From: an uncultured Collinsella sp.
Lineage (GTDB): Bacteria > Actinomycetota > Coriobacteriia > Coriobacteriales > Coriobacteriaceae
DNA length: 6,033 bases
Assembly: GCA_900555765.1 (NCBI GenBank)
Contig: USMA01000068.1
Coordinates: forward strand, 1-6,033
Direction of reading: 5' to 3'
The notes under the pieces were generated by a model. It ran no database searches. It was given only the letters and a program-made list of their open reading frames with translations, and was not told the origin of the DNA. Shown piece by piece: positions 1 to 5,176 of the stretch (positions within the stretch are counted from its first letter, which is position 1; every line of letters starts with the position of its first letter). The translations under genes and the position numbers were made by a program.

Positions 1-302
1 GCCATCACCAGCACCGTCACCGGCAGAATGGCGATCAGGATGGGCAGCAGCAGCTGTCCCATCTCTGCCCACAGCTCCATGATGCCCGCAGCGGCGGGCA
101 CGAACAGCAGCGGAAAAATACCGGTCAGGTAGGTGCCGGTCTCCTTGACCTGCTCCAGCTTTACAACACCGGCGGTCAGGGCTGCCAGCAGCAGCACCAG
201 ACCGTACACACTGGCAGGCACCGGCAGCGGCAGTACCGCGTGCAGCACCTCGCCCAGAAAACAAAACGCAAGAATGCGCCCGAACTGAAAAATATACTTC
301 GT
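1..302 (-). CDS. lrgA: LrgA/CidA-family holin-like membrane protein (partial, ACG start)
   Basis: One hundred codons are visible before the gene runs off the left edge; the family is usually about 115-150 residues, so perhaps the last 20-40 are missing. The product starts KYIFQFGRI after the first codon. It has hydrophobic stretches at about residues 9-24, 31-48, 60-75 and 83-100, and the family-type loop LPLPVPASVYG at 24-34. LrgA/CidA proteins are small inner-membrane proteins tied to murein hydrolase activity, overflow metabolism and cell lysis, usually paired with LrgB/CidB, which would lie outside the window. The reading frame has a TAA upstream and no ATG, GTG or TTG between it and the conserved N-terminus. 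The codon sitting correctly behind the ribosome site is ACG (302-300), exactly where relatives would have ATG. The next ordinary start, GTG at codon 19, would cut off the first membrane segment. Family call is firm; lrgA versus cidA is not resolved. Confidence 0.8.
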
Positions 303-309
303 GTCAGAA

Positions 310-316
310 CTCCCCT
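310..316 (-). promoter_or_regulatory. Ribosome binding site fixing the ACG start
   Basis: On the minus strand AGGGGAG lies 7 bases before ACG at 302-300. The spacing is ideal, so this site supports ACG (or an ATG changed to ACG) as the true start of the lrgA-like gene. Confidence 0.7.
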
Positions 317-341
317 TTCTGGTCTTATGGTCTTATAACGA

Positions 342-375
342 ACAGACAACGGGCTTTTCGCCCGGAATTTTCTGT
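342..375 (-). promoter_or_regulatory. Leader hairpin of the lrgA-like gene
   Basis: CGGGC (350-354) and GCCCG (360-364) form a 5-bp stem with a 5-base loop. ACAGA (342-346) and TCTGT (371-375) could extend it as an outer helix. The hairpin falls inside the roughly 80-base leader predicted from the promoter upstream and ends about 25 bases before the ribosome site. No T-run follows on the minus strand, so it is not a terminator. A role in mRNA stability or translation is only a guess. Confidence 0.4.
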
Positions 376-390
376 CTCACACAAAGTAAA

Positions 391-419
391 AGTATACTGC
401 GGACTGCCCGCTCCATCAA
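391..419 (-). promoter_or_regulatory. Sigma-70/SigA-type promoter for the lrgA-like gene
   Basis: Read on the minus strand: -35 TTGATG (419-414), a 17-base spacer, and -10 TATACT (396-391). Transcription would start near 384, giving a leader of about 80 bases before the ACG start. Confidence 0.65.
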
Positions 420-437
420 CCGTAAATCTTGCCAAGA

Positions 438-462
438 AGTTCTGCACCTTTTGCGCAGAACT
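438..462. promoter_or_regulatory. 25-bp palindrome upstream of the lrgA-like promoter
   Basis: AGTTCTGC (438-445) and GCAGAACT (455-462) are perfect 8-bp inverted arms around a 9-base centre. The dyad centre lies about 65 bases upstream of the predicted transcription start of the lrgA-like gene, a typical activator position, and just beyond the Rrf2 terminator. No T-run follows the arms, so a protein-binding site is more likely than a terminator. The binding protein cannot be named from the sequence. Confidence 0.4.
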
Positions 463-466
463 GTAC

Positions 467-496
467 AAAAAAACGCACCGGTGCAATTCCGGTGCG
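467..496 (-). terminator. Rho-independent terminator of the Rrf2 gene
   Basis: On the minus strand CGCACCGG (496-489) pairs with CCGGTGCG (481-474) across a 7-base loop, followed directly by seven T residues (473-467). It begins 6 bases after the Rrf2 stop codon and separates that gene from the lrgA-like gene, consistent with the latter having its own promoter. Confidence 0.9.
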
Positions 497-502
497 CAAG
501 GG

Positions 503-934
503 TCAGATCACATAATCGTTGCCGGCCTGATCCGGCAGGGCAAGGTCTGCCAGTGTGATCTTGCCGAAGTAGTCCGAGATCAGATCGTTGAGCCCCTTCC
601 ACATCTCGTAGGTGCGGCAGTTGGCCATCCGGGCGCAGGCAGAAGCGCCGGGGGTCAGGCAGCTTACCGGGGCAAGGCTGCCCTCGGTGAGCATCAAAAT
701 CTCGCTTACGGTGTACTGATCCGGGCTGCGGGTCAGCCGGTAGCCGCCGCCCTTGCCGCGCAGCCCCTCCAGAAAGCCGTTCTGCACCAGCACCTTGAGG
801 ATGTTCTCCAGATACTTTTCCGAGATCTCCTGCCGGGCGGCAACTTCCTTTAAGGGAACATATTTTTCAGACTGATGCTCCGCGAGGTCGATCATCACCC
901 GCAGCGCATAGCGTCCTTTGGTCGAAACGATCAT
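503..934 (-). CDS. Rrf2-family transcriptional regulator (CymR/IscR type)
   Basis: A 143-residue winged-helix regulator of normal family length (about 130-165). It opens with the Rrf2 signature STKGRYALRVMIDLA (4-18). The DNA-binding helices fall at about 26-52, with EISEKYLENIL as the recognition region, and the wing is LRGKGGGYRL at 58-67. Three cysteines, C92, C100 and C106 (spacing C-x7-C-x5-C), occupy the region where IscR and NsrR bind an iron-sulphur cluster (IscR spacing is C-x5-C-x5-C), so cluster or redox sensing is plausible but unproven. CymR proteins generally lack this triad and act with CysK instead. The start is ATG at 934-932, with GGAAGGAAG about 8 bases upstream. The gene is divergent from cysK, and candidate operators lie at both promoters, so I infer autoregulation and control of cysK. 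Cysteine-type and Fe-S-type roles cannot be separated here. Confidence 0.9.
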   Translation of the reverse strand: MIVSTKGRYALRVMIDLAEHQSEKYVPLKEVAARQEISEKYLENILKVLVQNGFLEGLRGKGGGYRLTRSPDQYTVSEILMLTEGSLAPVSCLTPGASACARMANCRTYEMWKGLNDLISDYFGKITLADLALPDQAGNDYVI

Positions 935-967
935 GATCCGTACTTCCTTCCGGTTAAATTTTATTAT

Positions 968-988
968 AACCCATTATACAACAGGGTA
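968..988. promoter_or_regulatory. Candidate Rrf2 operator over its own promoter
   Basis: AACCC (968-972) and GGGTA (984-988) form an inverted pair around 11 bases. The dyad covers the whole -10 element of the rrf2 promoter (973-978), so binding would block transcription. A similar dyad with the same 11-base spacing lies just after the cysK -10. The operator role is inferred from position and from the matching pair. Confidence 0.45.
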
Positions 989-1001
989 AGTCACTTTTCA
1001 A
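973..1001 (-). promoter_or_regulatory. Consensus promoter for the Rrf2 gene
   Basis: On the minus strand: -35 TTGAAA (1001-996), a 17-base spacer, and -10 TATAAT (978-973), a perfect -10 hexamer. Predicted transcription starts near 966, leaving a leader of about 30 bases that includes the GGAAGG ribosome site. Confidence 0.85.
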
Positions 1002-1024
1002 TCCCACTTTTTTCAAAAAACCCC

Positions 1025-1053
1025 TTGACAAGCAGGGAAAACAGGGCTATAAT
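1025..1053 (+). promoter_or_regulatory. Perfect consensus promoter for cysK
   Basis: -35 TTGACA (1025-1030), a 17-base spacer and -10 TATAAT (1048-1053) are all exact consensus. Such a strong promoter fits a gene held down by a repressor. Its -35 is 23 bases from the -35 of the divergent rrf2 promoter. Predicted start near 1060 gives a leader of about 110 bases. Confidence 0.9.
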
Positions 1054-1060
1054 GCCATCA

Positions 1061-1081
1061 AACCCACAAACAATGTTGGTT
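1061..1081. promoter_or_regulatory. Candidate Rrf2 operator at the cysK transcription start
   Basis: AACCC (1061-1065) and TGGTT (1077-1081) are inverted, with one mismatched pair, around 11 bases. The dyad starts 7 bases after the cysK -10, right at the predicted transcription start, a classic repressor position. It shares its ACCC / GGT halves and spacing with the dyad at 968-988. Confidence 0.45.
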
Positions 1082-1103
1082 AAAAGGTTTAGAAGGAATC
1101 ACA

Positions 1104-1118
1104 GCCGGGCACACCGGC
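1104..1118 (+). promoter_or_regulatory. Small hairpin in the cysK leader
   Basis: GCCGG (1104-1108) and CCGGC (1114-1118) form a 5-bp GC stem with a 5-base loop in the leader. There is no T-run, and I see none of the T-box or SAM-riboswitch hallmarks, so it is reported only as a possible leader structure. Confidence 0.3.
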
Positions 1119-1170
1119 GCAAGACAGGGCTACACACCCCGTAACGATATCAGAAAGAGGGACAAGTATT

Positions 1171-2103
<933 letters not shown>

Positions 2104-2108
2104 AGCTT

Positions 2109-2125
2109 CTCGTTCTTAGAACGAG
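2109..2125. repeat. Perfect 17-bp palindrome just after cysK
   Basis: CTCGTTCT (2109-2116) and AGAACGAG (2118-2125) flank a single base, starting 6 bases after the cysK stop. With one centre base, it suits a dimeric DNA-binding protein better than an RNA hairpin, though an RNA stem with the inner pairs open is possible. No T-run follows. Function unknown. Confidence 0.4.
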
Positions 2126-2203
2126 TCCAAGGCACGCCGGTCTCCCCTCTCTTCTGGCAGTCTGACCTCATCCCAACAGGATGCCCCACGAGACGTCCGA
2201 ACT

Positions 2204-2212
2204 TGCTACAAT
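2204..2212 (+). promoter_or_regulatory. Possible extended -10 promoter for mnmA
   Basis: TGCTACAAT matches an extended -10 (TGn followed by TACAAT). I see no good -35 about 17 bases upstream. Transcription would start near 2219, inside the first arm of the terminator hairpin, so RNA from here would not carry the complete terminator stem. Confidence 0.35.
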
Positions 2213-2216
2213 GTCT

Positions 2217-2255
2217 GCGGCGCGGAACCAGCCTCCCGCGCCGCTTTTCTTTTTT
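2217..2255 (+). terminator. Rho-independent terminator between cysK and mnmA
   Basis: GCGGCGCGG (2217-2225) and CCGCGCCGC (2236-2244) form a perfect 9-bp GC-rich stem with a 10-base loop, followed by four T, a C and six T (2245-2255). It would end cysK transcripts about 115-150 bases after the stop codon and 30 bases before mnmA. Confidence 0.9.
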
Positions 2256-2284
2256 GGCCACATGCCACCAAGGAGAACCTCCTC

Positions 2285-3385
2285 ATGCACAACAAGCGCG
2301 TGCTCGTCGCCATGAGCGGCGGCGTCGATTCCAGCGTGACCGCGTATCTGCTCAAAAGTCAGGGTTACGAATGTGTCGGTGCCACCATGCGCCTCACCTG
2401 CCCCGCGCCCGATCCCGCCACGGGCATGAGTAAGGTCGACCACGACATCGCCGATGCAAAGGCCGTCGCCGAGCGCCTGGGGATACCCCATCACGTGCTC
2501 GACTTGCAGCAAACCTTCGACCGCAACGTTGTCGAGCGTTTTATGAACGCCTACCAGGAGGGGCTGACGCCCAATCCGTGCATTATCTGCAACCGCCACA
2601 TTAAGTTTGGCGCGCTGCTCGATGCAGCGCTGGACATGGGCTGCGACTACATCGCCACGGGCCATTACGCCAAAACAAGCCAGGCGGCAGACGGCACCTG
2701 GCAGCTGCATCGCGGCGAGGACCCTAAAAAGGACCAAAGCTACTTTTTGTATTCGCTCACGCAGGAGCGCCTGGCGCACACGATCTTTCCGCTGGCAGGC
2801 CTAGACAAAGAGCGCGACGTGCGCCGCATAGCCGCCGAGCAGGGCTTTACCAACGCCCAGAAGGCCGAAAGCGAGGACATCTGCTTTATTCCAGACGGTA
2901 ACTACGCGGGCTATATCGAGCGCCGCTGCGGACATCCCGCTGCACCGGGCGACATTGTGTGGCGCGACGGCAGCGTGGTCGGGCGCCACAACGGCGCGCT
3001 GCGCTACACCATCGGCCAGCGCAAAGGCCTGGGCGTCGCGATGGCGCATCCTGTGTATGTGACGGGCGTCGACGCCGCTAACAACACCGTGCATCTGGGC
3101 GAGGCCGAGGACCTGACGGCCACGGCGCTCACGGCCAACGACTGGATCTGGAGCGCCCCTGCCGACCGCATGGAGGCCGAGCTGGATGCCGGCGGCATCC
3201 GCGTGGGCGCCAAGTACCGCTACCGACAGAAAGACCAGGCAGCGATCCTTACGTGCGGCGAAGACGGGCAAATGTTGCTGACCTTTGACGAGCCGCAGCG
3301 CGCCATCGCCCCCGGCCAAGCCGTTGTAGTCTATCGCGGCGACATCGTCCTGGGCGGCGGCACCGTGACCGGCGCCATCAAATAG
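2285..3385 (+). CDS. mnmA: tRNA-specific 2-thiouridylase MnmA
   Basis: A 366-residue protein, normal for MnmA (about 350-380). It adds sulphur to C2 of the wobble uridine (U34) in tRNAs for Lys, Glu and Gln, using ATP and persulphide sulphur relayed from a cysteine desulphurase. The N-terminal ATP-pyrophosphatase domain shows the PP-loop SGGVDSS at 11-17. The two catalytic cysteines are C99 (in NPCIICN) and C200 (in SEDICF). Other family blocks are GHYA (126-129), KKDQSYFLY (148-156) and the TIGQRKGLG segment that begins the tRNA-binding and beta-barrel part. The start is ATG 2285, with AGGAG 9 bases upstream. It follows cysK across a terminator, so it is probably transcribed separately, though both genes belong to sulphur metabolism. 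Codon use and protein flavour suggest a Collinsella-type host. Confidence 0.95.
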   Translation: MHNKRVLVAMSGGVDSSVTAYLLKSQGYECVGATMRLTCPAPDPATGMSKVDHDIADAKAVAERLGIPHHVLDLQQTFDRNVVERFMNAYQEGLTPNPCIICNRHIKFGALLDAALDMGCDYIATGHYAKTSQAADGTWQLHRGEDPKKDQSYFLYSLTQERLAHTIFPLAGLDKERDVRRIAAEQGFTNAQKAESEDICFIPDGNYAGYIERRCGHPAAPGDIVWRDGSVVGRHNGALRYTIGQRKGLGVAMAHPVYVTGVDAANNTVHLGEAEDLTATALTANDWIWSAPADRMEAELDAGGIRVGAKYRYRQKDQAAILTCGEDGQMLLTFDEPQRAIAPGQAVVVYRGDIVLGGGTVTGAIK

Positions 3386-3403
3386 CCCCATCCCCTTCAT
3401 AAG

Positions 3404-3466
3404 TTGCGGTGAAATAGGGACTGTTTAAGCGTTTAAAACCGCCAAACAGTCCCTATTTCACCGCAA
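3404..3466. repeat. 63-bp element with perfect 23-bp inverted arms
   Basis: The arm at 3404-3426 (from TTGCGGTGAAAT to GACTGTTT) is an exact reverse complement of 3444-3466, around a 17-base centre that itself contains the palindrome TTTAAA. It lies between the convergent ends of mnmA (stop 18 bases away) and the M42 gene (56 bases away). No T-run follows either side, so it is not a standard terminator, although so strong a hairpin could still block transcription or protect both mRNA 3' ends. Its length and perfect symmetry resemble dispersed REP/BIME- or MITE-like repeats. That cannot be shown from a single copy. Confidence 0.75.
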
Positions 3467-3521
3467 GTTAGAGAGGACAGCCTCGGTCGGTACTGCCGTG
3501 TCAGCCGAGGCCGCTGCATCG

Positions 3522-4565
3522 TTAGCGCTGGACGTAGGCGCGAACCAGCTCGAAAGTGTTGCGCACACCGTCGATGTGGCTGCGCTCGTAGTTGTGGCTC
3601 GCGTACACGCCGGGGCCGATCAGACCATGGCGAATGTCGTAGCCGGCCGAGAGCGTGGCCTCGACGTCGGAGCCGTAGTGCGGGTACACATCGATGGCGT
3701 AATCGAGCTCCAGCTCGCGCGCGATGTTGGACAGCGAGGTAACCAAGTCGTAGTTGTACGGACCGCCCGAATCCTTGGCGCAAATCGAAACCATGCGCTC
3801 GGTGCAGCCCCGGTCGTCACCCACGCAGCCCAAGTCCACGCTGATCATCTCACGCGTGTCGGCCGGCACAAAGGCACCGCCGTGGCCGACCTCCTCGTAC
3901 ACGGTAAAGAGCAGCGACACCTTGCGCGAAAGCGACACCTCGCCGTCAGCAACGGAACGGGCCAGACCCAGCAGAATCGACGCCGACAGCTTGTCATCCA
4001 GGAAGCGGCTCTTGATGTAGCCGCTCTCCGTCACCGTGGTACGCGGATCCATAGCGATGATGTCGCCCGTCTGAATACCCAGCTCGAGCACATCGTCCTT
4101 GCTGTCAACGTTCTCGTCGAGCAGGATTTCCATGTTCTTCTCGATGGTCTTGACCGGCTCATCGGCCACATGCGCCGAAGGCTCGGTATTGAGGACCACA
4201 CCCGTAAAGACTTTGCCATCGCGCGTGTAAACGGTGCAGTTCTCGCCATCGGCCGTAGACCACTGATGCCCGCCGAGCGTCGTGGGACGCAAGCGACCAT
4301 TGTCCTTGATGGAACGCACCATGGCGCCCAGGGTATCGACATGGCTCGCCAGTACGAGCGGCCCACCCTCGCCACCAAGCTCAACCAACACGTTGCCCTT
4401 ATTGGAACGCTCGGGCCCAAACCCCATATCGCGCAGGGTCTCCATCAGATAATCAGTCGCCGCACGGGTATAGCCCGTAGGCGAAGCAATCGAGGTAAGC
4501 GCCTTCAACTGGTCAGTAATATAGGAGAGCGTCTCCTCTAGAGAAGCATCAACATTAGAAGCCAT
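3522..4565 (-). CDS. M42-family metallo-aminopeptidase
   Basis: A 347-residue cytoplasmic di-metal aminopeptidase (FrvX/YpdE/PepA-glutamyl/TET group), of normal length (about 340-360). No signal peptide is visible. Numbered from the chosen start, metal ligands and catalytic residues are in place: H75 and D77 in ASHVDTLG, bridging D190 in FLDDK, the glutamate pair E224-E225 in YEEVGHGG (base, then ligand), D244 in SVDLG, and probably H330 in ERSH, with H324 nearby as an alternative. These enzymes remove N-terminal residues from short peptides and often assemble into large tetrahedral complexes; specificity cannot be read here. A start at 4571 is possible, but GGAAGG then touches the ATG. The ATG at 4565 has it 6 bases upstream, so I use that. 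The gene is convergent with mnmA. A weak TAAAAT at 4607-4602 might be its -10. Confidence 0.9.
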   Translation of the reverse strand: MASNVDASLEETLSYITDQLKALTSIASPTGYTRAATDYLMETLRDMGFGPERSNKGNVLVELGGEGGPLVLASHVDTLGAMVRSIKDNGRLRPTTLGGHQWSTADGENCTVYTRDGKVFTGVVLNTEPSAHVADEPVKTIEKNMEILLDENVDSKDDVLELGIQTGDIIAMDPRTTVTESGYIKSRFLDDKLSASILLGLARSVADGEVSLSRKVSLLFTVYEEVGHGGAFVPADTREMISVDLGCVGDDRGCTERMVSICAKDSGGPYNYDLVTSLSNIARELELDYAIDVYPHYGSDVEATLSAGYDIRHGLIGPGVYASHNYERSHIDGVRNTFELVRAYVQR

Positions 4566-4773
4566 ATGCATCCTTCCAAGTAAAACTAAGACCGAGTCCC
4601 GATTTTAACCGTTCTGCACGTGCAATGCCCCAGGAGCCGAGCCGACTCCAGACGTCCCCACACCGGTTTTATGCACGCGCACGGTTTACAATCCAAATCT
4701 TGCATAGAAATATCGATATATGCATAAATATGAGGTATCAATTTCTCTCATCCTAGGGTACCCCACCTTGGAC

Positions 4774-4798
4774 CGTGCAAAAAACGGAGTATTCAGCA
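4774..4798 (-). repeat. 25-bp motif, copy 1
   Basis: Read on the minus strand this is TGCTGAATACTCC, then 7 bases (G and six T), then GCACG. The same outer sequence occurs in the opposite orientation at 4984-5008. The 18 outer bases match exactly and the inner 7 differ. Function unknown; a protein-binding site or a piece of a dispersed repeat are both possible. Confidence 0.6.
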
Positions 4799-4895
4799 CC
4801 GTGGGCCCCAACGGCCCCATCACAAACGACATAACGATGTGGTTGCAGCAGTGTTGCAGGCCGGCGCAAACCAAAAACGCGGCGACAGCCATCTC

Positions 4896-4935
4896 CGCCC
4901 ATCGATAGCCCGCCCACAAGTGCTGGCGATGGGCG
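4896..4935. repeat. 9-bp inverted repeat (stem-loop) between the paired motifs
   Basis: CGCCCATCG (4896-4904) and CGATGGGCG (4927-4935) are exact inverted arms around 22 bases that include CACAAGTG, itself a small dyad. It sits inside the 185 bases enclosed by the inverted 25-bp motifs, so it could be the structured core of a repeat element or small RNA. No T-run follows. Confidence 0.4.
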
Positions 4936-4983
4936 CCGCGGGCCACTACGACCCATTCACAACGTTATGCATTTTTCAGAGCT

Positions 4984-5008
4984 TGCTGAATACTCCCAAA
5001 AATGCACG
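4984..5008 (+). repeat. 25-bp motif, copy 2, within a larger dyad
   Basis: TGCTGAATACTCC (4984-4996), 7 bases (C, five A, T), then GCACG (5004-5008). It is the inverted partner of copy 1. It overlaps a second dyad: TGCATTTTT (4968-4976) and AAAAATGCA (4998-5006) are perfect 9-bp arms, extended by GAG/CTC (4979-4981 and 4993-4995) after a 2-base mismatch. Confidence 0.6.
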
Positions 5009-5082
5009 CTGGGAAGTGCACCACCTATCCGCAGCGGGCAGCATGCCTTGGTTTTGCCCATATCGGGGCATCGGCGCGGCAC

Positions 5083-5120
5083 AAAAAGCCCCCGCCGCAC
5101 GAAAGTGCGCAGCGGGGGCT
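5083..5120 (-). terminator. Rho-independent terminator of the fucO-like gene
   Basis: On the minus strand AGCCCCCGC (5120-5112) pairs with GCGGGGGCT (5095-5087). An inner GCAC/GTGC stem closes a TTTC loop, and T residues follow at 5087-5083. It starts about 56 bases after the fucO-like stop. The other strand lacks a T-run, so it acts on the minus strand. Confidence 0.9.
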
Positions 5121-5176
5121 TCCGACATGTCCGAGGACGATTGTGGGGCTAACGGGCAGGGGCCCGCCGAACCAAG

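Larger units (their letters stand above)
4566..5176. other. About 600 bases without a convincing gene
   Basis: This stretch lies upstream of the M42 gene and downstream of the fucO-like gene. It holds a 10-bp palindrome TGCACGTGCA (4615-4624), an AT-rich patch at about 4685-4745 with TGCATA at 4701 and again at 4721, an inverted pair of 25-bp motifs, a 9-bp stem-loop and the fucO terminator. The longest minus-strand frame (4946-4686, 86 codons) has no clear ribosome site or recognisable domain and runs through the repeat motif, so I do not call it a gene. A small regulatory RNA is possible but not demonstrated. Confidence 0.6.

Noticed and set aside
1008..1020. Six T, C, six A between the two divergent promoters
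   Set aside because: A symmetric homopolymer tract between -35 elements is readily explained as curved promoter DNA. It has no sequence-specific partner site.
1041..1132. Direct repeat ACAGGGCTA at 1041-1049 and 1124-1132
   Set aside because: Only 9 bases, one copy overlaps the cysK spacer and -10, and there is no third copy; probably chance.
875..1144. Plus-strand 89-codon frame across the rrf2-cysK spacer
   Set aside because: It starts inside rrf2 on the opposite strand and runs through both consensus promoters, with no ribosome site or recognisable product.
1054..1170. Riboswitch or T-box in the cysK leader
   Set aside because: About 110 bases with one 5-bp hairpin, no T-box sequence and no terminator; nothing recognisable.
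2168..3400. Long minus-strand frames opposite mnmA (203 and 199 codons)
   Set aside because: They overlap a clear mnmA gene with intact catalytic residues and show no family motifs of their own.
3480..3511. Hairpin GCCTCGG / CCGAGGC after the M42 gene
   Set aside because: Only a 7-bp stem with an 18-base loop and no T-run on either strand, so not accepted as a terminator.
4602..4607. TAAAAT (minus strand) as the -10 of the M42 gene
   Set aside because: No -35 at a usable distance (TTGCAC is only 12 bases away), so too weak to list as a promoter.
4686..4946. Minus-strand reading frame of 86 codons, with residues such as VLNTPFFARSK over the repeat motif
   Set aside because: No convincing ribosome site or recognisable domain. 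Part of the protein is just the translation of the 25-bp motif, so similar proteins elsewhere would only reflect the repeat.
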